64,000 nt of DNA from positions 2,480,001-2,544,000 of the forward strand of contig JASSKH010000012.1 in the NCBI GenBank assembly GCA_031763025.1. The letters run 5' to 3'. Positions 24,501 through 42,600 of this stretch are shown here, one piece after another. A program made the position numbers and the translations under genes. Source of the stretch: Macrocystis pyrifera. Taxonomy: Eukaryota; Sar; Phaeophyceae; Laminariales; Laminariaceae. The notes below the pieces were generated by a model. It ran no database searches and had not been told where the DNA came from. It worked only from the letters and a program-made list of their open reading frames with translations. The stretch's first letter is position 1. Each line of letters begins with the position of its first letter.

Positions 24501-26743
24501 CTACCCTTTGCTTCGGACGATCTTGTCGCGCCAGACGCTGGAGGAGGAGGCATCGGCAGACTATGGCGAGGACGGTGTGCTGCTGCCGCTCAAGGATAAG
24601 TGCATCACCGCCAAGTCGGGGGGGTACGACTACCGGGTGTGCCCGTTCAAGGACGCCCACCAGGAAAAGGGGAAATCCAAGGTTGGTTGGTTGGTCTGCC
24701 TTCGTCATGTGTGCTGCTGCTGGGGGTACATTTTTCCCGTATTCTTTTCTTGCCGCTCCTATTACAGATCATCTACAGATCATTCATTCCCACAGTTGAT
24801 GATCTAGATCCTTAAGGGCAGATAAATACTATTAGGTAGATTCCTGATCTGTATGATCTAGCTCATGTTGCCGGGTGAGAGCCGTATAATCAGCATGATC
24901 TACGGCGGACCATAGTTAATAGGACCTACGGTGCACACAAGCACCCATATATTTCCATATTTTTACTGACAACATTTGGTCCTATTTACTATGGCCCCCC
25001 GTAATAGCACATTGTTTTGTACGATATACCTGGTACATACACAGATCCTGCACAAGGTCTCATATCGGCGGGTTTCGATCTACGTAGATCATGTACATGA
25101 TCTGATTTTGATCTCATCTGTAATATACACGTGTGAATCCTTCATTTATCACCCTTTTCGAACGGCATTTTCGATGTTTTTGGGGACAAGCTCCTTAGAT
25201 TTGGTCTCGGAAATGGCGTCCAGTGCGAAAAAGGGTCTCAAGTACGTTATTAGCAATCGTTTTTGGGGACAAGCTCCTTAGATTTGGTCTCGGAAATGGC
25301 GTCCAGTGCGAAAAAGGGTCTCAAGTACGTTATTAGCAATCGTTTTTCGTTTTCGGCGCACAAGGTTGGTGGTACGTGACCCTAACCCTGGCGCTATAAC
25401 CCATGCGTTAGTCATCCTCCTTCGCCGGCGTGTTTTGCTATCCTTGACCTTAGCCCCAACCCTATAACCGAACCTCAATATAACCATATATATCTATCTA
25501 TATATCCCGAATCTTTAACCTTGAGTCCTAATAACCCTAGCGTTCCGTGAAAGAGACACTTGAGACAACGCACCCCCTCCGGAAAAATTCCAATCCGATT
25601 TTACCGCCGAAAGGGGAAGTGCTTCAAACGCCCAGCGATGGATGAGTCTATGAAAATATCTCGATGAGATAGTTCCAAAGCCACGGTTTTTTGTGTGTAC
25701 GAACGAGTATGTGCTCCATCCTATTGTTGGAGAAAATCGGCTCGGAAAATCCTCCGGGGGGGGGGGGGGGGCGTTATCTTTTACAGTCATGTACCCACTC
25801 TTGAGATCACCCCGTGACCTTAAGGCAATTTTCGTGGTTTTATCTCGTTTTGGTCTGCATCTGTTGCTACTGAAAAATAATCCCGTGGTTATTTCTAAGT
25901 AGTGTTTTTATGTTTGTGATAAAAGCCGATATTTCCGTGGTCTTATCTCTGCTATTACGGAGGGCCATAGTAAATAGGACCTACGGTAAACACAAAAACC
26001 TATATATTTCCCTATTTTTACTAACAAATTTTGGTCCTATTTACTATGGTCCCCCGTGACAGGTACCGCCGCTTACCGAGAAGATAACACCGGTTCGATA
26101 TTTTCAAATCAGAGCCCAAACGATGTTTATATTCCTGGTGAAGAGTAGCACACTACTACCGTAGTTTCTGTTCTCTTTACTGTATGCTGTACAAGCTAAA
26201 AACCTGTCCGTACGCCCATAGCAGCCCTAAACTCACCTATTGATGGTGACGCCAACCCTGACCTTATCCCTGTCACCCCCGAACGATCAACGAAAAAATA
26301 TGTATCAGACGCTAATAGGAAAGTGGAAGAGGCTCGAGCGCGGCGGGTCCGCAGACGCCGCGAGCAAACCGCTGGACGGAGGAGCGAGCGAAGCCCACTC
26401 CGCCGCCGCCGCTGCCCCCGAACAAGACATGATACTCAGCGGAGACGTGCTTGTGTTCGAGAGGGGATCGAAGTGCTGGAACGGACCTGCTCGATCTCTG
26501 AGGGTGGCGCTGGCCTGCGGCCCGGAGGACGTCCTCTCCGATGTAGCGGAGCCCGAGACGTGCACGTACACGGCGGTTTTGGAGACCCCTGCGGCGTGCT
26601 CGCCCGGCTTGAAGGAGGCGTTGTTGGCGAGCTCGGTGGCGGCGGGCAAGGGCGGCGATGGTGGTAGTGGTGGTGGTGGTGGCGGCGGCGACGGCGGCGG
26701 CTACAGGTTAAGTACCGACTTAGGGTTAGAAGATGAGTTGTAG
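9962..26743 (+). CDS. Glucosidase II beta subunit (PRKCSH/GTB1-like), complete, 10 exons
   Basis: Exons 9962-10307, 13572-13737, 16307-16426, 17401-17482, 18961-19172, 20024-20138, 21814-22101, 23130-23240, 24535-24681 and 26309-26743 join in frame to 2022 bp (673 aa plus TAG). The protein is the non-catalytic ER subunit that retains and recruits glucosidase II alpha, which trims the inner glucoses of N-glycans. Visible parts: signal peptide [19 protein letters not shown]; two Cys-rich LDLR-like modules ([32 protein letters not shown]); Glu/Lys coiled coil in exons 3-4; acidic stretch in exons 6-7; MRH lectin domain in exons 9-10 with [26 protein letters not shown] and PETCTY, giving the Q, R, E and Y sugar-binding residues; C-terminus GLEDEL, a KDEL-like retrieval signal. 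I chose the Met at 9962 over 9887 because it exposes the signal peptide. Intron 1 fits only a GC donor (AACG/GCGAGT). The family length is usually 500-650 aa. Confidence 0.93.
10540..10650. mobile_element. Family A MITE, copy 2
   Basis: GGGGGACCATAGTAAATAGG and CCTATTTACTATGGTCCCCC are inverted ends around a ~50-bp A/T-rich core, in glucosidase intron 1. Confidence 0.85.
10930..11060. repeat. TACCG pentamer-rich tract
   Basis: Degenerate repeats of TACCG/TACCT (densest at 11010-11050) lie in glucosidase intron 1. It is simple sequence only. Confidence 0.5.
11503..11740. mobile_element. Inverted-repeat element with ~40-bp termini (family E), copy 1
   Basis: The left end GTATCACACTAGGGTGATAG pairs with the right end CGCCCTAGTGTGATAC. 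The complementarity extends about 40 bp through ACACCCCCT. A related but more decayed copy is at 25553-25790 (GAGATAGTTCCAAAGCC, GGAGAAAATCG shared). It has no coding capacity, as expected for a MITE. Confidence 0.65.
12170..12360. repeat. Oligo-C-joined modular repeat plus SINE fragment
   Basis: Two C runs (12177-12196 region and 12268-12281) flank a ~70-bp module (TCTCGAAAGGGATGCGTGGT ... CAAATGAGTACG) of the modular family described at 31640. Adjacent bases 12292-12355 match the minus-strand body of the SINE family (GTACGTGCCTTGCATTTTTA). Confidence 0.6.
12607..12909. mobile_element. Family B (CGGACAGATC-ended) element
   Basis: The left end TTCGGACAGATCATG pairs with the decayed right end TTTGCCCAAGATGTGAA. 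Internal hallmarks are TGCACAACCTCTCACAACGG and TGATTTAGCTCGTG. It sits in glucosidase intron 1 and is non-coding. Confidence 0.65.
13828..14097. repeat. 23-bp minisatellite in glucosidase intron 2
   Basis: About eleven units of GTCTTGGAATTGGAGTCATG-type sequence run head to tail with few substitutions, 90 bp after the exon 2 donor. Unit spacing is 23 bp, with one shortened unit near 13978. Confidence 0.85.
14820..15088. mobile_element. Family B element
   Basis: CCTCGGACAGATCATGTACA at the left and AGCTGTCCGACGCGTGAA at the right form the terminal inverted repeats. Inside are GATCT-rich palindromes and CCCGGCGACATGAGCTACAT. It is one of the better preserved copies. Confidence 0.75.
15676..15788. 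mobile_element. Family A MITE, copy 3
   Basis: TATTACGGGGGG and ACTATGGTCCTCTGTATTA flank the usual AAAAATAGGGAAATATATAG core, in glucosidase intron 2. Confidence 0.8.
15870..16306. repeat. Decayed family B sequence upstream of exon 3
   Basis: ACACCGGACATAGTCAGATA, several GATCAGATC words and two copies of a GTATGACACGGCTATTGCACA motif indicate one or two degraded family B copies directly before the exon 3 acceptor. Confidence 0.5.
16676..16805. repeat. Interspersed repeat with AAGTCGCCGACTAGTTG motif (family F)
   Basis: CTGACTATAAGTCGCCGACT followed by TTGCGGAGTTCTGTGTGTCT also occurs at 20262-20640 and 63085-63310, with fragments near 18358, 31435 and 35940. It is unclassified and non-coding. 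Confidence 0.55.
17095..17318. repeat. Interspersed repeat with GAAAAAAACGATCGCACCC motif (family H), copy 1
   Basis: AGCGCTGAAAAAAACGATCG followed by GCGAGCTCCAACGCTCTT is shared with 33050-33258 and 36535-36842. It lies in glucosidase intron 3, just ahead of exon 4. Confidence 0.5.
17660..17770. mobile_element. Family A MITE, copy 4
   Basis: GTCCATAGTAAATAGGACC and GGTCTTATTAACTATGGACC are inverted ends. It is inserted in a family B-like GATC-rich sequence in glucosidase intron 4. Confidence 0.8.
18184..18292. repeat. ~105-bp purine-only G-rich tract
   Basis: The plus strand is almost pure G and A (GGGGGGAGGGG-type) with only a few C or T bases, in glucosidase intron 4. It can form G-quadruplexes or a triplex. 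No gene is seen here. Confidence 0.8.
18598..18912. mobile_element. Family B element
   Basis: ACCTCTGACAGATCATGTAC at the left matches GATCTGTCCGAGGTGTG at the right. A short ATCTGTGAGATG tandem lies at 18865-18900. It ends about 50 bp before the exon 5 acceptor. Confidence 0.7.
19790..19933. repeat. GGGTC-rich palindromic element, copy 3
   Basis: GACCC pentamers, GTGATATTTTGAACAGCTCC and the CCAACAGCCCT end match the architecture of the copies at 3323 and 4854. It lies in glucosidase intron 5, about 90 bp before exon 6. Confidence 0.55.
20262..20640. repeat. ~60-bp tandem array of family F
   Basis: Five or six units of the form GAGTTGGCTGACTATAAGTC-GCCGACTAGTTxTTAGTTGGCTAGGTATTACA run head to tail and end in TTGCGGAGTTCTG. 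It lies in glucosidase intron 6. Confidence 0.65.
20991..21450. mobile_element. Family A MITE, copy 5, split by a SINE
   Basis: The left arm CTATTACGGGGGTCCATAG (20991-21009) and the rest of the element (21355-21450, ATAGTTAATAGGACC to CCCCGTAATAA) are separated by the SINE at 21010-21354. Removing the SINE and one ATAG restores a standard family A sequence. Confidence 0.85.
21010..21354 (+). mobile_element. tRNA-derived SINE with 35-nt poly(A) tail
   Basis: The tRNA-like head has box A TGGCTTGGTAGG and box B GAGTTCGAGTCTC inside a perfect T-stem GTGAG/CTCAC. A ~220-bp body follows (GCTGAACCCTATGCGCGATA, GGTAAAACCTCCTACGAG) and then A35 (21321-21355). ATAG at 21006-21009 and 21355-21358 is the target-site duplication in the host MITE. 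A second copy is at 56496-56822. SINEs are transcribed by RNA polymerase III and moved by LINE machinery (family knowledge). The long tail suggests recent insertion. Confidence 0.85.
21475..21770. repeat. Oligo-C-joined modular repeat
   Basis: A C run of about 31 nt (21511-21541), the module CGGTGAAAACCCGACGTGGT ... CGACTACGGCCATGCGTGAT, a second module TCTCGGAAGGGACGCGTGGT and another C run (21757-21766). It lies just upstream of glucosidase exon 7. Confidence 0.65.
22187..22440. mobile_element. Family B element
   Basis: CGAACAGATTGTCTCGCAG at the left and TCTCTGTCCGACGTGTGCAA at the right, with CTGCACAACCTCTCATAACG inside. It follows exon 7 in glucosidase intron 7. Confidence 0.65.
22521..22845 (-). 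repeat. Modular repeat (family G), long copy
   Basis: Minus-strand relative of 31740-32137: GAATGGCCACTCCAGA, CGAACACCTCACGGCGCTTC and TACGACTACGGCCATGCATG are recognisable in reverse orientation. More diverged than the copies at 31.7 and 49.4 kb. Confidence 0.65.
23600..24170. repeat. Two degraded family B elements
   Basis: 23600-23730 ends in GGTCTGTCCGAGGTGTGTG followed by a TG microsatellite. 23882-24168 runs from GGTATCGGACATGTCACGAT to GCTCTGTCTGAGGCGTGAAA. Both lie in glucosidase intron 8. Confidence 0.55.
24899..25007. mobile_element. Family A MITE, copy 6, nested in a family B element
   Basis: GGACCATAGTTAATAGGACC and GGTCCTATTTACTATGG ends. The flanks (24765-24898 and 25008-25130) read as family B sequence (CTCATGTTGCCGGGTGAGAG and CCTGCACAAGGTCTCATATC), so family A inserted into family B here. 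Confidence 0.8.
25177..25342. repeat. Perfect 83-bp tandem duplication
   Basis: 25177-25259 and 25260-25342 are identical over 83 bp (TTTTTGGGGACAAGCTCC start, TTATTAGCAATCG end). Identity implies recent duplication. It is in glucosidase intron 9. Confidence 0.95.
25553..25790. mobile_element. Family E element, decayed copy
   Basis: GAGACAACGCACCCCCTCCGG at the left and a G-run followed by CGTTATCTTTTACAGTC at the right. The interior matches 11503-11740 in order (TTCCAATCCGATTTT, AAGCGCCCAGCGATG-like, GGAGAAAATCGGCTCGGAA). Confidence 0.55.
25952..26059. mobile_element. Family A MITE, copy 7
   Basis: CTATTACGGAGGGCCATAG and ACTATGGTCCCCCGTGA ends with a well-kept core, 250 bp before the last glucosidase exon. 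Confidence 0.85.
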
Positions 26744-26810
26744 GGACACGCCGCGACTTTGACTGACTGGCCTGCCTCCTGCCCGACATATTTTTTTGTG
26801 GGGTCGGTCC

Positions 26811-26945
26811 CCGCCGGGGGGAGGGGGGCGGGGGGCGGGTGGGGAAAGGCGGCGGCGTCGTACAGTTTAGTTTAAGTTCTGACGCTGGGTTAGAGGATGA
26901 GTTTGAAGGGGCACGCCCCAACGTCGACTGTCCTGCCTTCTGCCT
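26811..26945 (+). pseudogene. Duplicated fragment of the glucosidase II beta 3' end
   Basis: Bases around TACAG...GGGTTAGAGGATGAGTTTGA...GGCACGCC...CCTGCCTTCTGCC line up with the authentic terminus at 26700-26790, about 158 bp upstream. The G-rich stretch before it resembles the Gly codons of the last exon. The copy lacks the TAG after GAT GAG TT, so it reads past the EDEL position. It is non-functional 3' flank. Confidence 0.6.
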
Positions 26946-26947
26946 TC

Positions 26948-27250
26948 GCCCCCCGGTGCTCCGTCTCGAAAGGGATACATGGTCAGTGGTCGAATGACTA
27001 GGACAATCAACAAATGAGAACGCCCCCCCCCCCCCCCAGACGGCGCTTCCTCTAGAGGGGTATGTGGCCAATGGTCAAACGAGTGAGGCGAGCTACAATT
27101 GTGTACGCCTCTCCCCTCCTGATATTGGTGCAAGCAATGTCTTGTCTGGTCGGTGAAAACCAGACATGCTCCGTCCCGGCATTGTAGGGACGCGAGGGTC
27201 TGTGGTCGTACGACTACGACCATGCATATCGAGTGCCCCTCCCCCCCCCC
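26948..27250 (-). repeat. Oligo-C-joined modular repeat (family G)
   Basis: Module CTCCGTCTCGAAAGGGATAC, C run (27022-27037), module TCCTCTAGAGGGGTATGTGG, then the CCGGCATTGTAGGGACGCG module and another C run (27239-27253). Confidence 0.65.
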
Positions 27251-28256
27251 CCCCTGATATCAGTAAATGTCGCTGTGACCGCTGTGACCAGTAGGTATAG
27301 TTTGCTTTCGTACCGTACCAACGGGCTGTGGATGTGTGAAGCACCCCCGCCCCCCCTCCACGCCGTTTTTTGGTTTTGCTCACGGGTCACGAGCTGGCAA
27401 CCGGACACGGCGAAGGAATTAGGATGTAGGATGTGTGTTACGTGACGCTGCTCTGGGTGGCTTCGTTTGAGACCCCCCCCCCCCCCCCCCCCCCTTCCCC
27501 CCCATTGTGACTTTGAGGTGGTGGTTAAGGCCTCGTAATAGTGGAGCACCTTGGGCATGGTTGTCTGTCTCGGAGAGCTGCTTTTGGGGTAAATTTCCGT
27601 TGCTCTGGAGAGCTGCTTCGAACGTTTTGGGAGAGTTTTTTCAGCGGTTGGGACAGCTGTTTGGAGTATTTTTGTTTTTTGAGCTTTCCCTCCCCCGTAC
27701 TTTTCATTTTTGGCATGGTTACTTTGGACTCGAAACTGTGGAGCGCCTTGGGGTATTCTTCTTGGGTATGTCTGTCTACCTTGGTGTTGCAGCAGCACCA
27801 GCAGCACCAGCAGCACCAGTTCCCGAGTCTTGGGGTTGGGGGTCGCCTGTGAGGGCCACAGATAGAAACTGTGTGTTGGGCGTTCCCGTACCTAACCCTC
27901 TCGGGAGGTCAGAGACAAAAATTGTCGATACGGCAACGGCAAATGCATGATTATGATTGGGGGGGGGGGGGGGTGATACAACTTGATGCCCGAAGTACAA
28001 TGGTTGAAAAGGAGTCGCAGGACATGGGCACAGCATGATGCATGATCCTACCCCAACTGCTGTGCTGCTGGGTGCTCACGCTTTGTGCTCTTACGTACCA
28101 GGTAGGCAGCTGATAGCACCAAAAAAATATCATTGTGTGGTTCGCTTTCTCACCGCTCCGTTTTGGCTGGTGGAGTCGAACCACGCCTACGTTTTTGGGG
28201 ACAAACCATTCGGAACTAGTGTGGGATAAAAATTTCAGTCGTAAAAGGGTTTCACG

Positions 28257-28718
28257 CACCGGACAGATCAGATAGATCAGAGCAGATCGTCAGATCATCA
28301 GATCATTCCTGCTTGATGATCTAGATCTCTCAGAGCAGACACATTCCTGATCTGCATTGTTTAGCTAACTCCGCGCGCGGGTGAAAGCCGTACAGTATAA
28401 TCGGCATCATCTATGTAGCGCATGTACACGGGTGCGATATACATTGCTGCTGTACCATACAGATCCTGCACAGCACCTCCTCTCGTAGCGGCAGGTTACG
28501 ATCTACGTAGATCTGCATGAGCTACGGTAGCTAATTTCGCGCGGGGGTGGAAGCCGTATAATTTGCATGATCTAGCACATGCCATGCTTCGTGGGTATGA
28601 TATGTATTTCTGCTGTAAGATACAGCTTCTGTACAACATCTCATCATAACGCCCGAGGTTAGGATCTACGTATGTAGATGATCTACGGCAGTATATCGTG
28701 ATTTGTCCGACTTGTGAA
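28257..28718. mobile_element. Compound family B element
   Basis: GCACCGGACAGATCAGATAG at the left and GATTTGTCCGACTTGTGAAA at the right bound 460 bp, nearly twice the usual size. The interior repeats the body twice (GGGTGAAAGCCGTACAGTAT and GGGTGGAAGCCGTATAATTT), so an internal duplication or nested copy is likely. Confidence 0.6.
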
Positions 28719-29055
28719 AGGGTTAGCTCTTACCGGGCAACATTGCCAAGCTCCGACTGACTCGGTGTCTTCTGACGCTTGAGTTGCACGACGTATCTAC
28801 GTACTCATAGAAGAAGCGACTGGTTTCATTCTGCCCTTATGTCGCTCGCGGTGCAGCCTTCAGTGTAGTATGTTCTCTGCCGGAGGTTGCGTGTGCTGTG
28901 TTCGATGGAAGTTGCATGTGTTGTATTTTTGTGACATCGCGAACAACAAGAAAGTTTACACGTACGTATGATATAAATACGATACGTATATATATACACA
29001 CGGTGTTGACGGTCAGTGAGAGTTTGAAAAAAAAAGTAGGCTTTTTTAACGCTTA

Positions 29056-29158
29056 TTAACCCTTTCATTCAAGACTGCAGTCCCGTTTTGGGGACAAACT
29101 ACCCAATTTCTAAGTAGTTTGTCCTCAAAAGGAGACTGCAGTAATAAAAAAGTGTTAA
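29056..29158. mobile_element. ~100-bp hairpin element with TTAACCC ends (family C)
   Basis: TTAACCCTTT ... CTGCAGTCCCGTTTTGGGGA pairs with TCCTCAAAAGGAGACTGCAG ... GTGTTAA, so nearly the whole element folds on itself. A similar copy is at 33264-33360. Half copies are near 39940-40028, 41753-41810, 57091-57180 and 60799-60860. Confidence 0.65.
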
Positions 29159-31120
29159 CACATTGAGCATGGCCATGCCCCTTCTCGCCGGAGAGGGCAG
29201 TTCGATGCCCGCTGCGTGTGGTTTGCACGCAGGACGTCACGATTTATGCGAGATGCGAACCGGCACAACGAGCGATCGAGAAGATGCTCTCAGTAAAGAG
29301 CGCCACCTCTTCCCAGATCAGACCTCAAACATGGGGCCAGATCATCGATTCCCACGTCACGATGATATAAAAAACAGATATTTCAGGGCAAAAAAAATCC
29401 TGAGCTGTATGATCCAGCGCGCTGTTGCCGGGCGGGAGGTTCAACATCATGCAATTATCTACAGGACCTGGTAGCTCCTACCGTAGGCTGGATCTGCACT
29501 TCATCAGACAAAAATTATCATAGAAATCCTTACATGTATGCGAGACGTGTACACGAGTTTCAGATGTTCCCAGCAGAACAGAGTTTTTTTTCCACCAGCT
29601 ACCACGTAAAAGGTGTACCACAGGAGTCCATGAAAAAACAGACAAAACGACCTATGAGTACTCGTACACTCCTTTCTTAAGATCAGAATGAGAAACACAC
29701 CAGAATGGTGGGGTTTCTTGACGAGTAGAATCAACGACATGTATTTGTTTCTGGATTCATTTTCACTTGGCTTTGGCATGCTCCGCTGTCTGGGACTCAA
29801 GAACGAAAGACTCGTGTCCGTTTTTTTCTCCATGTACCCACCCCTGACGGTGGTATCGGTATAATAGTACGTCTATATGTAGCTCGAAAACAATCTCATC
29901 GTGTTCTGCGATTTCCTAGTGCTGAGATTCGCGTCTTCTGGGGGTGGCGTCGACTGCCGGTTTACTACTGAGTGAGAATGCTCGTACTATGTGTTCATTC
30001 AATTAATTTCGCGTGGGTAGATTCTGGCCTATACGCTAGAGCAGTCAACTAGAACCATCCCGAACGCAACGTGTTACCTCGAGGATGGTCATTTTTTCCA
30101 TTTAGATTCGTCGCAGTCGCCCCCGCCTACAGGCGGAACGCCTCCAACGCACGCCGAGGAAACGAGAAAAAAAAAATGCCGCAAAAAATCCCGGCAACTC
30201 CCTGTGTTCCTACTGGGCTTCTGGCGGTTGGCACTCTACACTGCACCCTACATCTCACGTATCGCACGGCCGCAAGCGAAACCCGTAACCCATTTTTTGC
30301 CAAGCGAAGCGCGAGGAAAACAATTGAGAACGGCTGCTACCTTGCCTTGCGCACTGTCTGCGCATGGTGTGCCCGGCGATGGTAAACCGGGCGGCGTCTA
30401 TAGAGGGCAACGGCCACGATGACGGCGCATTCAAAGGCAAGAAAGTTCCGGCCTGGTGGTGTTCCCGAGGACCTCCAACCAAGGGCGGCACAATTAACGC
30501 CGAGTGTTTTTAGATGGTCATGTCCTCTTAGAACGAACTATTGACGGCAGCATTCGACGCCAATGACATTTTGGCCAAGAAAATATTTTGGCTTTATTGC
30601 TAATAGTGTTCCTTGATGCTTGTGTCCTCCTGACCTCCAAGCAACTACGGCGAAGGCAACGCCAAATATACTTGGGCTCCCTGGTGTCCCCCCTGACGCT
30701 CAAACAGCTACGGCGTATTCAACCCCGAGAAGATTTTGGCCTGCTGGTGTTGTTCCTGTTCGTGTGTGTTCTCCTCACCTCCACACCAACTACGGCGCAT
30801 TCAACACCAAGAAGATCAAGACTTGGTTTGTCCCCCTCGACCTCCACCTAGCCACAGCGCATTCAACGCCCCACCAATACCTTTGTAGTGCTGGTCTCCG
30901 CCCGCTGACCCACCACTTCACCCTTCCTGAGGTCCTACCAGCTACATGCGGCGCAATTCAACGCCAACAAGGTTTAGACTTTCTGGTGACTCCTCCGACC
31001 CCCAACCAGCTATGGCGCATCCAACGATACGCCAATAAAATTTGGCATGCTGATCTCTGCTCGCTGAACCCCCCCCCCCGCGTCCGTCTTAACTTCAACA
31101 AAAGCGACACGGCGCACTTC

Positions 31121-39751
<8,631 letters not shown>

Positions 39752-40640
39752 GGTGTCCCGCGGCTTGTCACACCAGGTCAGGTGTCGCTGGCGTGCCTTG
39801 CTCTAATCCCCGCCCCGACTCGCTTTGTCCCTGCCTCCTGTCCGGCGACCGCGGGTGAAAACGAAAGGCTGCGGTTAGCATGACTTCCGTCATTATCAGT
39901 GCCCATGACGTATGGTACGGGATACAGGTTGTTGGTTCCATAACGCGTTTGGGACCGCACTCCGGATTCGGGGACAACGTACTTGGAACTACTGTAGAAC
40001 CAATATACAGTGCAGTACTAAAAGGGTTGAGATAAGCACATCTTGTAGATTGTTGTCCAACTCGTACAGCACGAGGAAGGCGTTACTTGTTGTGGGGGCT
40101 GCGGGCGAAAAATTCAGGCAGCGGTCGGCATCGTTTTCAGTCAAGTGCCGCATGTAGATAATGTAGGTACATTTTAGCTGACCGAACTTTTTAGGGGGCT
40201 ATTATTGTTGTTGATGTTGTCCTTCTCGCATTATAACTCATGTCCAAATATATACGTATATATTGAGTCCGTGGGGCTCCAAAAGCTGGAGCGGAAGAAT
40301 ACCTCAGGGAACAACATACAGCCAAATCGAATACTAGAAGAGAAAAAAAAAATAGTTCACCGCTACGAACAGCTGTTGTTGTTATCATTGTTGTTTGCCG
40401 CTGTTGCTATGATTTCTACTGCATTGCTGTTGTTGCTGTTCCTGCTGATGTTGTTGGGGTCGTTGTTATTGTTGCTGCCGTTCTCAACTAAACTCGGCGC
40501 CACCATTTAGTCCGTGGTCACGCGACAGGCTCCACTGACTCGAGAGTGTGGAAGAAAAAAAAAAAAAAAAAAAAAACGGAAATAAACCCACGGCAAAGGG
40601 GGAAAAAAAAACGTATCCCCGGGGGTTCATCAATTGCTCA

Positions 40641-40845
40641 AACCTCGGACAGATCAGATAGACCATCTAGATCCCGATCTACCGTTATGAAATGCTGTGC
40701 AGGATCTGTGTAGTACAGATCCGAGACAGGAAACATGACCTACTGCAGATCATATAGATCAGGGATCAATCTATCTATCTGCTCTGAAAAAAGATCTAGA
40801 TCATCACGTGGGAATGATCAGTACATGATTTGTCCATGGTGTGTG
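40641..40845. mobile_element. Family B element, short copy
   Basis: AACCTCGGACAGATCAGATA at the left and GATTTGTCCATGGTGTGTGA at the right, only ~205 bp, with AAATGCTGTGCAGGATCTGT inside. Confidence 0.65.
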
Positions 40846-41839
40846 ATTGCTGGGTAAAAAAATCGAGGGTTGCAGCCGTGGAAAACCAACGCGGGTCGAC
40901 TCGAGCGATTTACGGCGGTATATTGCCGCTTTCTCTTCCACAGCGAACGGGGGGGAAATGCCGGAGGCCAGAGGGAAACGCAGAGCGTGTCTTAACCCCT
41001 TGGGACCGAACGTAATAGCGACCGAAACAATCGTTGGTAACTTTGGTGTTATCAACTACTGCGTATGCAAGGGCAGTGTGAGCGTCAAGCGTTGCGGGGG
41101 GGGGGGGGGGGGGGGGGGGGGGGAATCATGTTGCGCCCGCCTCGTACGACTCCTTACATTCAACCATTGTTACTCGGGCACCAGTTTGTGTCATCACCCC
41201 ACGATCACGCAATGGCCGCAGGGCAGCTGTAGTCGTCATTTTTTTTATCGTCAACTTTCACCCAAGAGGGTTAATGGTATGGGCTGTTTTGGCCGATTGT
41301 GCCTCAGTTTAGGGTCAGTGTGGTTCTCAAGCAAATTCTACAGTAGGGGAAAAAGTTGTTGAAAACACGTACTTGGTAACAATATTTGTCCCAACAACAA
41401 CAAAACACCGTTTATACTGAACATCATTATACAGACGGTCCGTATATTTGGGTACACACAGGAGACTTGTTTGTTCTTCGGCGCAAAAAAAAAGAGCTAC
41501 GACTCTCTCAGACATCTGCGACCATTTTTGGAAGAACAACTGGGAATACCGGAACACAACGGACAGATCACCGACCCCCGCATGCAATGGTGTACATATT
41601 TCAGGGCAGGGAGACTCCTGATCTTTGTGATCTATTAATAGCTCATGTTGCCGGGTGAAAGGAAGCCTGCACGAATCTACAGCATATTGTTTTTCCTGGG
41701 TTGGACACGTACTGTTAAGTACAGATGCTGCACACCATCTCAATTCGGTAGCTGAACCCCTTCGACCCGCAGTCCCGTTTAGGGGACAAACCAGTCAAAT
41801 TCCAAGTAGTTAATATCCAGATGGTGTGTTGAACTGCAG

Positions 41840-42007
41840 CTATGGTCCCTACGTAGTGCCGGTACACGCCAGCCAACAATACCCGCACTATATTTTATGA
41901 AATAGCGGCAACCAACCGGCACTAATCCCTCCGCATACTGCCACACTGGCTAATCTCATCTGTGCCAAGCCATTTCACCCGCACTATAGAGGGACCAGAC
42001 CACTACT
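41840..42007. mobile_element. Family D MITE, copy 3, opposite orientation
   Basis: The sequence is the reverse of copy 1: GTGCCGGTACACGCCAGCCA at the left and CACTATAGAGGGACCAGACCA at the right. Confidence 0.7.
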
Positions 42008-42309
42008 GTGTAAGCAAAAACGTTGCCCTCGCAGACACACGCGAGCAGTCACCGAGAATCTGAGAATTCAGGACGGCGACTGTGCAAGCGATTCCATTGA
42101 TAGCCAACGACACCGCCCTCAGGGTACCACGCACAGAATGTGCATCGTCTCGCTGTTTTTGCGACGCTGCAAATAGAGACCCTCCATCTCCCCCCACCCC
42201 CACTCCCTCCTGCACTTCACCGTCTCGCCCAGTCCCGCCTGCCCCTGCCCACGACATGAGCACACCCTCCCCCCCAGCCCACCACTACCCCCCCAATCCA
42301 GTCGAAGCT

Positions 42310-42600
42310 GTCATCCATTGCAAGTCCGCCTCACAAGCGGTTCTTAGCAGGATGCAGGCCACCCTACTGGTGACTCGCTGGACACCTCACGGCGCTTCGC
42401 GCTTGGTGCAAGCAATGTCTCCCTGTTCGGGGAAAACCCCACATGGTCCGTCCCGGCATTGTAGGGATGCGAGGGTTTATGGTCATACGACGACTACTGG
42501 AATGAGTATACCCCCCCCCCCGTCTCGAAAGGGATGTGTGATCAATGGTCAAATAATACTAAGGCAAGCAACCAATGAGTACGCCCCCCCCCCCCGCAGC
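42310..42600 (-). repeat. Modular repeat (family G) with two C runs
   Basis: CATTGCAAGTCCGCCTCACA, GGACACCTCACGGCGCTTCG and CCGGCATTGTAGGGATGCGA are the reverse of the family G body. GAGTATACCCCCCCCCC and GAGTACGCCCCCCCCCC mark its module junctions. Confidence 0.65.

Larger units (their letters stand above)
26744..31120. other. Convergent intergenic region between glucosidase II beta and prohibitin-2
   Basis: No gene is recognised. It holds a duplicate of the glucosidase 3' end (26811-26945), oligo-C-joined modular repeats (26948-27250, 27474-27503), a CAG/CAC microsatellite (27787-27820), a compound family B block (28257-28718), a hairpin element (29056-29158) and a minisatellite (from 30395). 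Open frames here (for example 27214-27816 minus) track low-complexity C/G runs and have no domain signal. Poly(A) signals for both genes should fall at its edges, but I cannot fix them. Confidence 0.6.

Noticed and set aside
26436-27071. 211-codon frame on the minus strand
   Set aside because: It is the shadow of the last glucosidase II beta exon extended through G-rich DNA.
27214-27816. 200-codon frame on the minus strand
   Set aside because: It is made of glycine runs from oligo-C tracts and CAG-type microsatellite sequence.
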